The notes: generated from the sequence alone by a model not told the origin. Counted from the stretch's first letter, positions 36,855 to 46,284 are shown. The stretch is 64,000 nucleotides of DNA from Kocuria coralli (GCF_008831305.1 NZ_ML708615.1:62001-126000), one strand, 5' to 3'. Program-made: numbers and translations.

Positions 36855-36880
36855 ATGTAATCCTTGATCACAGATTACAT
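36855..36880 (+). promoter_or_regulatory. inverted-repeat operator upstream of the AGCS symporter
   Basis: ATGTAATC (36855-36862) and GATTACAT (36873-36880) flank a 10-bp centre containing TGATCA. The site sits in the only AT-rich part of the 272-bp gap before the symporter gene. The GntR protein encoded at the end of the operon is the obvious candidate binder. Confidence 0.6.
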
Positions 36881-37005
36881 ATCGCTTTACGCTCTGCCTC
36901 ACGTGGTGTCGGAGAAGCTACCGTCGACCGCAATCCAGCGGGCCACGCCGATGCACACCGGGGGCATGCCCCCGCACGCTCGATGAACCCGATGGAGCAG
37001 CTGCT

Positions 37006-38547
37006 ATGGACGTCACAGGAACACTCCAAACCATCGCGGACAATCTCTGGATGCCCGTGATCGTCCTGGCCATGGTCATGGGCGTGTATTTCACGATTCG
37101 CACGAGGTGCCTGCAGATCCGCCTCTTCCCGCAGATGCTGAAGGAGCTCAAAGGCGGTGGCGACGCCGGGCCGGGCGGCCTGACGCCCTTCCAGGCGCTG
37201 GCGCTGACCATCGGCAACCGAGTGGGCGTCGGCAATATCGCCGGCGTCGCCACAGCCATCGGCTGGGGCGGCCCCGGTGCCCTCTTCTGGATGGCGGTCA
37301 TGGCCTTCTGCGGTGGGGCCTCGGCGTTCATCGAGTCCACGCTCTCGCAGATCTTCAAGGAACGCGTGGGCAACGAGCTGAAGGGCGGCGTTCCGTACTA
37401 CCTCCAGAAGGCCTTCCAGAAGCGGTGGCTGGGGCTCATCGCTGCGGTCATCGCACTGATCCTCTACACGTTCCTGGCACCGGGCATCCAGGCCAACAGC
37501 ATCGCCGTCAGCGCGGAATACGCCTTCGGTCTCCCCGGCTGGGTGACCGGCATCGTGGTGACGGCGACCCTCGGAATCATCATCTGGGGCGGCCGCGAGC
37601 GCGTGATCAAAGTGGTCAACATCCTCGTCCCCATCATGGCGGTCGGCTACATCGGGGCGACCATCATCGTCCTGGGCGCCAATATCACGCAGCTGCCCGG
37701 TGCGATCGCCCTGATCTTCCAGAGCGCTTTCGGCGCTCACTCCGTCTTCGGCGGCATCATCGGGGCCGCAGTGGCCTGGGGCGTGCGCCGCGCGCTGTTC
37801 TCCAATGTCGCCGGAGTGGGGGAAGGCACCTACGCCGCCGGCGCGGCCGAGGTCTCGCACCCGGCCAAGCAAGGACTGGTCCAGACCTTCTCCATCTACA
37901 TCGACACCCTCACGGTCTGCATGGCCACCGGCCTGATGATCGTGGTCACGGGCCAGTACAACGTCATCACCACGGACGGCACGGTGCTCGCCACCAACCT
38001 TCCCGGCGTGGCCGCGGGCACGGGCTTCACCCAAGCCGCCGTCGACACCGTCGTCGTGGGCTTCGGCAGCCCCTTCGTGGCCATCTCCGTGGCTCTGTTC
38101 GCGATCACCACGATCGTGGCCTTCTACTTCATCGCGGACACCAACCTCTCCTTCATCCTCGGCCGCAACAGCAGGACCTGGGTGAGGGCGCTCGAGATCT
38201 GCATCCTGGCCGTCTGCTTCATCAGCTGCCTGGTGGACGCGGCCGCGGTCTGGGCGATCGGCGACATCGGCTACGCATCCCTGGGCATCATCAACTTCAT
38301 CGCTCTCATCCTCTTGTCGAAGACCGCGCTGAAGGCGCTGCGCGACTACGATCAGCAGCGCAAGAACGGGCTGGATCCCACGTTCGATCCGGTCAAGCTG
38401 GGCATCAAGCACGCGAACTACTGGGAAGATCTGCGGGCTGAGCGTTCGGCTCCCTCCCCGGACACGAATCCCGACTCGGCCGAGTCCCCCTCCTCGCCCC
38501 AGAAGGACACTCTGGGCACTGACAGCTCCGGCGCTAAGGACAGTTGA
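37006..38547 (+). CDS. sodium/alanine (glycine) symporter, AGCS family
   Basis: A 513-residue membrane protein with about eleven segments. Signature stretches are TPFQALALTIGNRVGVGNIAGVATAIGWGGPGALFWM near residues 62-98 and RRALFSNVAGVGEGTYAAGAAEVSHP near 262. The GN(R/I)VGVGNIAGVA core is characteristic of alanine:sodium symporters. It would import a small neutral amino acid with Na+. The soluble C-terminus is Ser/Pro-rich. GGAG lies eight bases before ATG 37006. The next gene follows after 2 bp. Confidence 0.95.
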   Translation: MDVTGTLQTIADNLWMPVIVLAMVMGVYFTIRTRCLQIRLFPQMLKELKGGGDAGPGGLTPFQALALTIGNRVGVGNIAGVATAIGWGGPGALFWMAVMAFCGGASAFIESTLSQIFKERVGNELKGGVPYYLQKAFQKRWLGLIAAVIALILYTFLAPGIQANSIAVSAEYAFGLPGWVTGIVVTATLGIIIWGGRERVIKVVNILVPIMAVGYIGATIIVLGANITQLPGAIALIFQSAFGAHSVFGGIIGAAVAWGVRRALFSNVAGVGEGTYAAGAAEVSHPAKQGLVQTFSIYIDTLTVCMATGLMIVVTGQYNVITTDGTVLATNLPGVAAGTGFTQAAVDTVVVGFGSPFVAISVALFAITTIVAFYFIADTNLSFILGRNSRTWVRALEICILAVCFISCLVDAAAVWAIGDIGYASLGIINFIALILLSKTALKALRDYDQQRKNGLDPTFDPVKLGIKHANYWEDLRAERSAPSPDTNPDSAESPSSPQKDTLGTDSSGAKDS

Positions 38548-38549
38548 TC

Positions 38550-39425
38550 ATGACTCTCGTGGTGGCATTCCCGTACGGCACCAAGGACCGGTCCGCGCTG
38601 CATCTGGCCGGCGTACTGGCCCGGTCCAGCGGCGACTCCCTCCGGATCGTCAGCGTGGTACCGGCTCCCAGCCGCTCCCCCATCCCCACCGGACGCGATC
38701 TGCAGTTCGCCGCCTGGTCGCGTCAGAGGGGGGACAAGGCCGTCGCGGAGGCCAGGCAGGCGGTCGCGGAGATCTGCCCGGACGTGCGCAGCGAGGCGCT
38801 GTACGTGGCCTCCCGTTCCAAGGCCAAGGCGCTCCTGGACGAAGCCGTGGCCAGTGACGCGGCCATGATCATCGTGGGCTCCGGTACCGATGGAGGCATC
38901 GGCAGGATCTCGGTGAGCTCTACGGCAGACCGTCTCCTGCATTCCTCCCCCGTCCCCGTCGCGCTGGCGCCCCGGGGTTACCGGGCGGACGGTGACGCAC
39001 GCGTCACCCGGGTCACGTGCGCCTTCCGCGGGGACCCCGCCTCCCACGATGTGCTGGCCCGGACCACCAGGATCTCCGAGGAGGTCGGCGCGCAGCTGCG
39101 GGTGGCGACCTTCGGTATCGAAGGGCAGAACGTGGCCCCGTTCGAGCACGATGAACAGGCTCGCCGCATCGAGTACGAGGAGCAGGTGAAGTCCGTCCAG
39201 ACCGCCGCGCTGGAAGTGGTCACGGCGGAGCAGAGCCGTCCGGCGGAGGAAGTGGTCGGAACCGGCCGCACCTGGACCGCGGCCCTCGACTCCCTGGACT
39301 GGGTGCCCACCGAGGTCCTGGTCGTGGGCTCCTCCTCCGAGGGCGGGGCGACACGGCTGTTCCTCGGCTCGAACGCGTCCAGGATCATCCGGCACACCCC
39401 GGTTCCCGTGGTCCTGGTGCCCTGA
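38550..39425 (+). CDS. tandem-domain universal stress protein
   Basis: A 291-residue cytoplasmic protein with two UspA domains. Each ends in the nucleotide-binding pattern: VGSGTDGGIGRISVSSTADRLLHSSPVPVALAP near residues 110-142 and VGSSSEGGATRLFLGSNASRIIRHTPVPVVLVP at the C-terminus. It starts two bases after the symporter stop, so it probably serves as a regulator or accessory of that transporter. ATG 38550 is preferred over TTG 38544. Confidence 0.9.
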   Translation: MTLVVAFPYGTKDRSALHLAGVLARSSGDSLRIVSVVPAPSRSPIPTGRDLQFAAWSRQRGDKAVAEARQAVAEICPDVRSEALYVASRSKAKALLDEAVASDAAMIIVGSGTDGGIGRISVSSTADRLLHSSPVPVALAPRGYRADGDARVTRVTCAFRGDPASHDVLARTTRISEEVGAQLRVATFGIEGQNVAPFEHDEQARRIEYEEQVKSVQTAALEVVTAEQSRPAEEVVGTGRTWTAALDSLDWVPTEVLVVGSSSEGGATRLFLGSNASRIIRHTPVPVVLVP

Positions 39426-39495
39426 CCGGTCGGCCCCGCAGCCGATCCCTGCCCATGCCCGGATGGCCGTCCGGCCGGCCCGTAGGATGGAACCC

Positions 39496-40164
39496 ATGCC
39501 GCTGTCGAAGATCGAGCCCAGGTCCCGCGTGGGCGACCAGGTTTTCGAGGCGGTGCACGCGGCCATCATGTCGGGCGATCTGCCCGCCGGTCAGCGACTG
39601 CGCGTCCGCGCGCTCGCCGAGGCCCTGGGCACGAGCGTCGTGCCGGTCAGGGAGGCCATCCGCAGGCTGGAGGAGGCCGGGCTCGCCGAGGCCTTCCCCA
39701 ACCGCGGTGCGGTGGTCAAGAGCCTCACCCCCGCCGATCTGCTGCACATCTACGAGGTCCGGCGTCTGCTGGAGGTCGAGGCCACCGCTCAAGGCGTCGG
39801 CAATCTCTCGGACGGCGATGCTCGGCGACTGCACGAACTCCTGCAGTCCATGCGCGACGATCTGGCGGAGCACCGTGTGGTGGACTATCTCGATCACGAC
39901 GAGCAGATGCTCGGCCGCATCTACGCCGCCTCCGGGAACCCCGTGCTCGTCGCCAGCATCCGCACCCTCTGGCGGCGGTGCCGCCCGTACAAGGTCGTCG
40001 GCGCCCAGCGTGAAGTGGAGTCCGGCGATCTCTCCCGGCTCCTGGCCCACCTGGAGTCGCTTCTGGAAGCCGTGAGCGACAAGGACGCGGATCGAGCCGC
40101 GGCCATCACCGCCGAGTCACTGGACGCGGCGATCGCACGCATCCGCGGGGCGCTACCCGAATAG
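39496..40164 (+). CDS. GntR/FCD-family transcriptional regulator
   Basis: A 222-residue regulator. Its winged helix contains IMSGDLPAGQRLRVRALAEALGTSVVPVREAIRRLEEAGL (about residues 25-64), and the FCD domain follows with YEVRRLLEVEATAQGV. It closes the symporter-USP-GntR set and probably controls it through the ATGTAATC/GATTACAT site. ATG 39496 gives the usual family N-terminus; ATG 39487 is possible. Its last codons form one arm of the shared terminator. Confidence 0.9.
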   Translation: MPLSKIEPRSRVGDQVFEAVHAAIMSGDLPAGQRLRVRALAEALGTSVVPVREAIRRLEEAGLAEAFPNRGAVVKSLTPADLLHIYEVRRLLEVEATAQGVGNLSDGDARRLHELLQSMRDDLAEHRVVDYLDHDEQMLGRIYAASGNPVLVASIRTLWRRCRPYKVVGAQREVESGDLSRLLAHLESLLEAVSDKDADRAAAITAESLDAAIARIRGALPE

Positions 40165-40198
40165 CAGGAACGGCCATCCGGCGTTCCGGCTATTCGGG
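40156..40198. terminator. bidirectional terminator hairpin
   Basis: CCCGAATAGC pairs with GCTATTCGGG, and after one mismatch GGAACG pairs with CGTTCC, giving a 16-bp stem. The left arm includes the stop codon of the GntR gene. It lies between convergent genes. Confidence 0.75.
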
Positions 40199-40217
40199 CA
40201 GCGCCCTCCGTCCGGCC

Positions 40218-41570
40218 TCAACGGCCGAGGATGCGCAGCACGAACTCCGCGATGACCGTCGACGCGAGGAAGGTCGCGCCGATGACCACGAACCCCACGG
40301 GCAGGATCTTCCAGCCGATCTGCTTGAGCATGGGCAGATCCTTGCCGATGCTCAGGCCGGCGATCGCCAGCATCAGCGTGATGACGGAGAGGAAGTCCAC
40401 CGAGGCGGAGGTCTCGACCACCCACCCCGATACCGGCACCCACGGCGATGTGATGATCGTGCCGAGGGTGATGACGATGATGAGGGCGGGCACCTTCCCC
40501 CTGGTCGAGGCGGTGACCCAGAGCCCGAGGGCGACCAGGGCGGCCATGATCAGGTAGGTGATCACCATGTCGAAGGAGAACGTCACGCTGGCGATGGTCG
40601 CCGTCACCAGCCCCGCGCCACCGAGGATCAGCAGGCTGGCTCCCGGGTGGAGGTTGACCTTCGGGACATCCAGCACCTGCGCCGCGACCTGGCCGATCTG
40701 CGCGGTGACTCCGCTGGCCGTCTTGGACTTCTGCCTGCGGGTCAGGAACCGGTAGAAGCGGTCCGCCAGGGGCAGGGAGATCCAGAGCGCCAGATAGACG
40801 CCGGCCAGGCTCGCGATCAGGTTGGCGGTGGTGGCCAGCGCCGCGATGGTATCGGCGTTCTCCGGATGCGCCGCGGTCACGGAGGCGATGCCCGCCGCCA
40901 TCATCGACCCCGAGCCGACGCCCGCCCCCATCGCGAGCGCTTCCCACCGGAAGATGTCGAGCGACGAGAGGACGGAGGCCACCAGGCTCACGATGATGGC
41001 GCCGAAGATCGACCCGAAGACGTACATCGACAGCACGCCGCGGTACTGCGGAGAGTCGCTGCCGAACCGGGAGGTCACCATCGCGAAGGACGGTTCGCGG
41101 TCGATCGAGAACGTCGCTCCCACCGTGGCCGGTCCCATGCGCAGCAGGACGGCGAGAGGCAGCGCCAGGAGCAGCGAACCGAACACATTGCCGAACTCCT
41201 GCAGCAGCAGTGCCGGCCCGGCGGCGAAGACCGCCGGGAGCTCCTGCCCCAGCGTGAGGGACAGGCGCGCGCACAGCACGAGCACCGCGACCGACATGAT
41301 TGCGTTGGCGGTGTGCTGCAGGTCCACCGGTAGCGGCCTGAACCGCTGGCCGGAGACCAGCACGCCCATGAGCAGCGCCCAGACCATCGGCAGCATCACC
41401 ACGGAGGCGTTGCCGACGGGGATGGCCAAAGGCCCGATGAACTGAGCGATCGAGGAGATGACGACCATCAGGCCGATCAGCACCCACAGGCCTCTGTCCT
41501 TGAAAGAAATGCTGAATTCCCGCTGCAGGGGAGCCGCTACGGCCTCTTCGGGCGGTTGCGATCGTGACAT
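40218..41570 (-). CDS. DUF3100-family membrane protein
   Basis: A 450-residue membrane protein with about twelve segments. Visible blocks are PMVWALLMGVLVSGQ, ATFSIDREPSFAMVTSRFGSDSPQYRGVLSMYVFGSIFGAI near residues 150-190 and WEALAMGAGVGSGSMMAAGIASV. I recognise it as the DUF3100 family, commonly encoded beside M20 amidohydrolases, which is also the case here. It may import the amidohydrolase substrate, perhaps an acylated amino acid. AAAGG precedes ATG 41570. Confidence 0.85.
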   Translation of the reverse strand: MSRSQPPEEAVAAPLQREFSISFKDRGLWVLIGLMVVISSIAQFIGPLAIPVGNASVVMLPMVWALLMGVLVSGQRFRPLPVDLQHTANAIMSVAVLVLCARLSLTLGQELPAVFAAGPALLLQEFGNVFGSLLLALPLAVLLRMGPATVGATFSIDREPSFAMVTSRFGSDSPQYRGVLSMYVFGSIFGAIIVSLVASVLSSLDIFRWEALAMGAGVGSGSMMAAGIASVTAAHPENADTIAALATTANLIASLAGVYLALWISLPLADRFYRFLTRRQKSKTASGVTAQIGQVAAQVLDVPKVNLHPGASLLILGGAGLVTATIASVTFSFDMVITYLIMAALVALGLWVTASTRGKVPALIIVITLGTIITSPWVPVSGWVVETSASVDFLSVITLMLAIAGLSIGKDLPMLKQIGWKILPVGFVVIGATFLASTVIAEFVLRILGR

Positions 41571-41615
41571 GGCAGGGCCTTTCGGTTCATGGGTCGGCGA
41601 CCCAGACCAGACGGG

Positions 41616-42599
41616 TCAGGCGGAGAATTTCGCCTGGGTGGCCCCGGTGGGGCGTTCGGCCTTGCGACGCTGGAAGTCTGCACGCAGGTCGGCGTTGAGG
41701 GCGACGTCCACGACGGTCGCGGCCATGGTGACCGCCCCGTCGATGATGGCGTCGTCGGCTTCGGGACTGGCGGCGATCTCGGTGAACGCCGGGTTGTGAG
41801 GCGGGGACTGCTTGCCGCGGAAGGTCTGGAGCGGATGGATGGCGGGCACCACCTGGGAGACGTTGCCCATGTCGGTCGAGCCGCCGCCGAGCCGGACCTC
41901 GGGGTCGATGGTCCGCCCGCGCTGGGCGAAGTTCTCGTCCCAGAGCCCCGCCAGCACCTCATCGCTGACGACAGGCGCGTAGGGGTGCTCGGTCGATTCC
42001 CACTCCCAGCTGCAGCCGGTCGCTACCGCACCGGCTTCGAAGCAGTTGAGCACCTTCTTCTTCATGTCGCGCCAGATCCCGAGATCGTAGGCGCGCAGCT
42101 CCACCTGGACGACGGTGCGCTCCGGGATGATGTTGGTCGCCTCCCCGCCGAGGGAGATGAAGGCGTTCATGTTGGTTTCCTTCGGCAGCTGCTGACGCAG
42201 CATGGCGAGCGCATTGAGCGCGAGCACCGCGGCGTTGGATGCGTTGATGCCCAGCTCCGGTGCTGCCGCGGCATGCGAGGTGTGCCCCGTGTAGACGACC
42301 TGGAAACGGTCCACCGCCGTGGACTTCATGCCCTTCGCGCTGTGGCTGTCACCGGTCATATCGGGTGAGGCCGTCATGCCGTGGACCATCAGGGAGAAGT
42401 CGGCGTCCTCGAAGGCACCGGCCTCCAGCAGCGATACCTTCCCGCCGCCATGCTCTTCGGCGGGAGTCCCGAGCAGCTTGACGCGCAGGCCGGCGTCGCC
42501 GGCGACCTTCGCCAGGCCCAGGGCCGCGCCGACCCCGGAGGCGGCGATGACGTTGTGGCCGCACGCGTGACCGATGCCCGGCAGGGCGTCGTACAGATT
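41616..42599 (-). pseudogene. M20 amidohydrolase (AbgB/aminoacylase-like), 5'-truncated
   Basis: From about 42596 downward the frame reads LYDALPGIGHACGHNVIAASGVG, GTPAEEHGGGKVSLLEAG, LMVHGMTASPDMTGDS and so on to a normal C-terminus at 41616. These are the M20D metal-site blocks. The usual first 80-100 residues before YDALPG are missing: only 58 bp separate this point from the stop of the intact phosphatase gene, and no ATG, GTG or TTG opens the frame before ATG 42389. A 5' deletion has therefore removed start and N-terminus. A product from 42389 would lack the CGHN site. Confidence 0.85.
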
Positions 42600-42657
42600 T
42601 CGCCGTCGCCTTGTCTCGCCCGGGTTACGGGGAAACCGCTCAGGGGCGCCGCGGCCG

Positions 42658-43431
42658 TCAGACGAGCGCGTCCCTCAGGTGCCCGATCTCGGCCTCGGAG
42701 AGGTCCAGGCCCAGGGTGAAGTAGCCCTCGATACCCCCGAACTGCCGATGCGCCTCGTCCAGCGCCGCCGCCAGGTACGCCTCCCTGACCCCCAGCACGG
42801 GAGTCAGGGCCTCCGGGTCGCCGCCGGCTTGCTCGAACGCGTCGAAGATCGGCTGCAGGGCCGGCAGGAGGTCCTGGTTGGTCCGCAGGTAGTCCGCCAT
42901 CACCTCGTCGGGCTCCACCCCGAGCAGCAGCATCAGCGACGCGGCCGCCCAGCCCGTCCGGTCCTTGCCGGTCGTGCAGTGGAACAGCACCGCGCCCTCC
43001 TCCGCGGCTGTGGTCAGCCCACGGAACAGCCCCTGATAGGCGCGGCGGGCACTCGGCAGCGCGACGAAGGACCGGTAGGCGCGCTCGAACAGTTGCTCCG
43101 CGCGACCCCCGCCGAGGACCTCCTCGGCGCTGCGGGGATCCTCTAGCAGGGCCGTCAGCTGCGCCGGGGCCAGGTCGTCGGCGTCGCCGAGGACGTCGAG
43201 CGGCACCCGGCGGACCCCCTGCGGCACCCGATCGGGGCGGTCGATGCACTCCTGCTCGGTGCGCAAGTCGAAGACGGTCTGGATCCCGAGGCTCCGCAGC
43301 GCCTCGCTGCCGCTCTCGTCCAGGCGGCTGAGGTCCACGGACCGGTAGAGCACGCCGGAGCGCAGCGTCCCGCCGTCGGCGGTCCGGTGACCGCCGAGCT
43401 CACGGAGGTTGGGGAGGGTGGCGATGTTCAT
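42658..43431 (-). CDS. tyrosine-protein phosphatase (Y_phosphatase3 family)
   Basis: A 257-residue phosphatase of the bacterial dual-specificity/PtpB-like type. The CX5R loop FHCTTGKDRTG holds Cys152 and Arg158. The start LPNLRELGGHRTADGGTLRSGVLYRS is the family's conserved opening, and the C-terminus ends GIEGYFTLGLDLSEAEIGHLRDAL. It may act on phosphoproteins or phosphoinositides; no partner is evident. It is complete at both ends despite abutting the truncated amidohydrolase. Confidence 0.93.
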   Translation of the reverse strand: MNIATLPNLRELGGHRTADGGTLRSGVLYRSVDLSRLDESGSEALRSLGIQTVFDLRTEQECIDRPDRVPQGVRRVPLDVLGDADDLAPAQLTALLEDPRSAEEVLGGGRAEQLFERAYRSFVALPSARRAYQGLFRGLTTAAEEGAVLFHCTTGKDRTGWAAASLMLLLGVEPDEVMADYLRTNQDLLPALQPIFDAFEQAGGDPEALTPVLGVREAYLAAALDEAHRQFGGIEGYFTLGLDLSEAEIGHLRDALV

Positions 43432-43482
43432 GCGTTGTCCTTTCTCGGGGGCTTCACCTCCCGGAATCCCGCGAGGGGCGAT

Positions 43483-44160
43483 TCACCGCCCGCGCCGGGC
43501 AGCGGTGACGACGCCCGCTGCCGCCAGCCACAGGGGGTAGGGATACATGGAGATGCGTTCGATCAGCCCCAGCGGCAGGTTCCACGCGGTGGGGGCGACG
43601 AACAACCCTAACGATGCCATCCCGATCACGCCGCCCAGCACCGCCGTGACGCCCAGAAGCCGGTGCCGTCCGGACAAGGCCGCTCCGGCGAGAATCAGGC
43701 CGGCGTTCTGCGCGAGGAAACCCACGAGCGCCAGGACGGTGTGCAGGGCGAGATCGGCGTCGACCGGCACCGCGCCCACGGCCGACTGCAGGAGAGCAGC
43801 GGCCGCGAGCAGGAGCACCGCCCAGCTCCCGCTGCGCCGGCGTCCTCCATTCCGGAACCAGCGGTGCAGCAGCAGGACGGTCACGGCGATCGCCAGGCCC
43901 GCGACGATCCAGACTCCGTTCACCCAGGCATGAGCAGGCGAGCAGACCTCCACTGGCGGGTCGGTGTAGGTCAGCGGACCGCAGGTCGTTACCCCGAGGT
44001 CGCTGGCCGCCTGCTCGATCATGGAGTAGGGGGCGGTGGACATCGCGGCTGCCACCCATTCGACGACCATGCCGGTCAGGGCGGCGATCGCCAGGACCAG
44101 CCCGGCGGGCACGGCGATGCCGGCTGGGACCACATGCCGTCCGTCGTCACCGGTCATCAT
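43483..44160 (-). CDS. DUF998-like membrane protein
   Basis: A 225-residue membrane protein with about six hydrophobic segments. A periplasmic-side loop after segment 1 carries SMIEQAASDLGVTTCGPLTY with two Cys (CGP and VEVCSP) that could form a disulfide. The layout resembles DUF998 proteins, but I am not certain. ATG 44160 (or 44157) is preferred over an upstream start because the extra 43 residues are soluble and overlap a promoter-like region. Confidence 0.65.
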   Translation of the reverse strand: MMTGDDGRHVVPAGIAVPAGLVLAIAALTGMVVEWVAAAMSTAPYSMIEQAASDLGVTTCGPLTYTDPPVEVCSPAHAWVNGVWIVAGLAIAVTVLLLHRWFRNGGRRRSGSWAVLLLAAAALLQSAVGAVPVDADLALHTVLALVGFLAQNAGLILAGAALSGRHRLLGVTAVLGGVIGMASLGLFVAPTAWNLPLGLIERISMYPYPLWLAAAGVVTAARRGR

Positions 44161-44309
44161 GGGATCTTCCCGTTCGTCCTTCTCTCCCACCCGCTGCCGG
44201 GGTATGGCCGGAGGATTGCCGGAGCATCGGTGCGAGCACTGTTCATGGTGTATATCACAGTCGCCCAGGCCGGTCCCTGATCGCTGCAACCTCCGCTGGT
44301 CCTGGTCCC

Positions 44310-44358
44310 AACACGTTTAAGTGCAGAACCGGCGGCCGGTTCTGCACTTAAACGTGTT
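44310..44358. terminator. perfect 24-bp inverted repeat after the flavin monooxygenase
   Basis: Arms 44310-44333 and 44335-44358 are exact reverse complements around a single G at 44334. It begins 32 bp after the minus-strand monooxygenase stop and lies upstream of the DUF998-like gene. It lacks a U-run, and its outer part is AT-rich (AACACGTTTAAGTGCAG). Confidence 0.65.
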
Positions 44359-44389
44359 GGAAGCGGGTTCAGGGGCCGCATCTACGAGG

Positions 44390-46222
44390 TCAGCTGGTGT
44401 GGTGGACCTCCTGCAGTTCGTAGACCGGGGTGTCGAGGCCCTCCATGCGGGCCTTGAGCTGCAGGGCGAGGTAGCGGGAGTAGTGCCGCGACTGGTGCAG
44501 ATTGCCCCCGTGGATCCACAGCTGCTCGACATTGGTGGGCTTCCACATATTGCGCAGTTCACCCTCCCAGGGGCCGGGATCCTTGGTGGTGTCCGAGCCG
44601 AACCCCCATACCTTGCCCACCCGGTCGGCCACCTCCGGGGAGACGATGTCCGTGAGCCACTGGTTCATCGAGCCGTACCCCGTGGCGTAGACGATCAGGT
44701 CAGCGGGCAGTCGTCGCCCTTCGGCGCTGCCGTCGTCGATGACCACCGCGTCGGGCTCGATCCTGGTGACCTGGCCGCGGGCCAGGGAGATCCGACCGTC
44801 GATGACGAGCTGGCTGGCGCCGACGTCGATGTAGTACCCGGAGCCCCGGCGCAGGTACTTGAGGAACAGCCCCGACCCGTCCTCGCCGAAGTCCAGCTCG
44901 AAGCCCGCATCGGTGAGCTGCTGGTAGAACTCCGCATCCCGCTCGGCCATCTGCTCGTAGACGGGGACCTGCGCGCCGGGCAGGAGGCGGTACGGCCACG
45001 AGGCGAAGAGCATGTCCGCCTTCTCCGTCGTGACCCCGTTCGCGAGCGCCTCCTCCGAGTAGAGCGGACCCAGCGCCAGGGACATGAGCGATTCGCTGCG
45101 GGAGATGTGGGTGGACGACCGTTGCACCATGGTCACCTGGGCGCCCTTCTCCCAGAGCGCGGCGCAGATGTCGTGGGCGGAGTTGTTCGAGCCGATCACC
45201 ACGGCCCTGCGCCCCTCGAAATCCCCTTCGCCCGTGAACTGGGAGGAGTGCCACTGCTCACCGGCGAAGTCGTCGCGCCCCGGGAAGTCCGGGACGTTCG
45301 GGTAGCCGGAGACGCCCAGCGCGAAGACCAGGTGGGTCGGGCGCAGTTCCAGTTCCTCCCCGCGCCGGTTGACGCGGACACGCCAGGTGCCGCCGTCGTC
45401 GTCGAAATCGGCCCTCAGGCATTCGGTGCCGGACCAGTAGTCGAGCTCCATGAGCGCGGTGTAGTGCTCGAGCCAGTCCCCGATCTTGTCCTTGGCGGCG
45501 AACACGGGCCAATCGTCGGGGAAGGGGAGGTAGGGCAGGTGGTCGTACCAGACGGGGTCGTGCAGGTGGAGGGACTTGTACCGTTTGCGCCACGAGTCGC
45601 CGGGGCGCTCATTGCGCTCGATCACGATGGCGGGCACCCCCAGGCGCTTCAGGCGGGCGGCCAGGCCGATGCCGCCCTGCCCCCCGCCCACGATCACGAC
45701 GTACGGCTGCTCCTCGCGCCCGAAGGTGCGGGCGTGCTCCTCCTTGCGCTCCAGCCAGCTCTTCCGGCCGCGGGTGATGACGTGCTCCACCCCGGTCTCC
45801 CTGGCGGCCCCGCGCCTCTCCTCGAAGCCTTTGAGCTCCTGCATGGTGGTGAGCAGGGTCCAGGCCTTGCCGTCCCGCAGCCGCAGGTGCGCCCACCCCC
45901 TGGCGACGGCGGTCTCGAAGACCACCCAGGCCTCCACGACGCCATCCGTTTCGGTGGCCGGTTCATCCAGATGCCACCCGGACGGGGCGACGTCGTCCAG
46001 CCGGGCATCGAGCATGCGTCGGATCTCGTCCCGGCCCTCGAGGGTCTTGAGGTTCCAGGTGAAGGCGACGAAATCGCGCCAGTACCCGTCCACCTCGAAG
46101 AGGTCCGCGGCGCCCTCGGCATCCCCTCGGCTCAGGGCCTCGCCGAATGATGCGAGCCATGTCCCGACCGCGGTGTCCGCATCCGATGCCCGGGTTCCCG
46201 CCGCCGTCGCTGTTTCAGTCAT
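44390..46222 (-). CDS. flavin-containing monooxygenase with N-terminal NTF2-like domain
   Basis: A 610-residue protein. Residues about 10-150 form an NTF2/SnoaL-like domain (LASFGEALSRGDAEGAADLFEVDGYWRDFVAFTW). Then comes a class B flavin monooxygenase: FAD site VVIVGGGQGGIGLAARL near 175, the FMO fingerprint FAGEQWHSSQF, and NADPH site VVIGSNNSAHD. The fingerprint has Phe at the end as in FMOs rather than the Trp of Baeyer-Villiger enzymes. It oxidises an unknown nucleophile or ketone with NADPH and oxygen. GAAGGAG precedes ATG 46222. Divergent GAF regulator next door. Confidence 0.9.
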   Translation of the reverse strand: MTETATAAGTRASDADTAVGTWLASFGEALSRGDAEGAADLFEVDGYWRDFVAFTWNLKTLEGRDEIRRMLDARLDDVAPSGWHLDEPATETDGVVEAWVVFETAVARGWAHLRLRDGKAWTLLTTMQELKGFEERRGAARETGVEHVITRGRKSWLERKEEHARTFGREEQPYVVIVGGGQGGIGLAARLKRLGVPAIVIERNERPGDSWRKRYKSLHLHDPVWYDHLPYLPFPDDWPVFAAKDKIGDWLEHYTALMELDYWSGTECLRADFDDDGGTWRVRVNRRGEELELRPTHLVFALGVSGYPNVPDFPGRDDFAGEQWHSSQFTGEGDFEGRRAVVIGSNNSAHDICAALWEKGAQVTMVQRSSTHISRSESLMSLALGPLYSEEALANGVTTEKADMLFASWPYRLLPGAQVPVYEQMAERDAEFYQQLTDAGFELDFGEDGSGLFLKYLRRGSGYYIDVGASQLVIDGRISLARGQVTRIEPDAVVIDDGSAEGRRLPADLIVYATGYGSMNQWLTDIVSPEVADRVGKVWGFGSDTTKDPGPWEGELRNMWKPTNVEQLWIHGGNLHQSRHYSRYLALQLKARMEGLDTPVYELQEVHHTS

Positions 46223-46253
46223 GTCCACTCCTTCGTGCCATACACTCTCAGTT

Positions 46254-46278
46254 ATGACGTAGCTCACAGTCTCGTCAT
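46254..46278. promoter_or_regulatory. operator between flavin monooxygenase and GAF regulator
   Basis: ATGACG (46254-46259) and CGTCAT (46273-46278) are inverted around 13 bp in the 62-bp gap between the divergent genes. It ends just before the GTG start of the regulator. A single shared site could control both. Confidence 0.45.
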
Positions 46279-46284
46279 GAGGGG

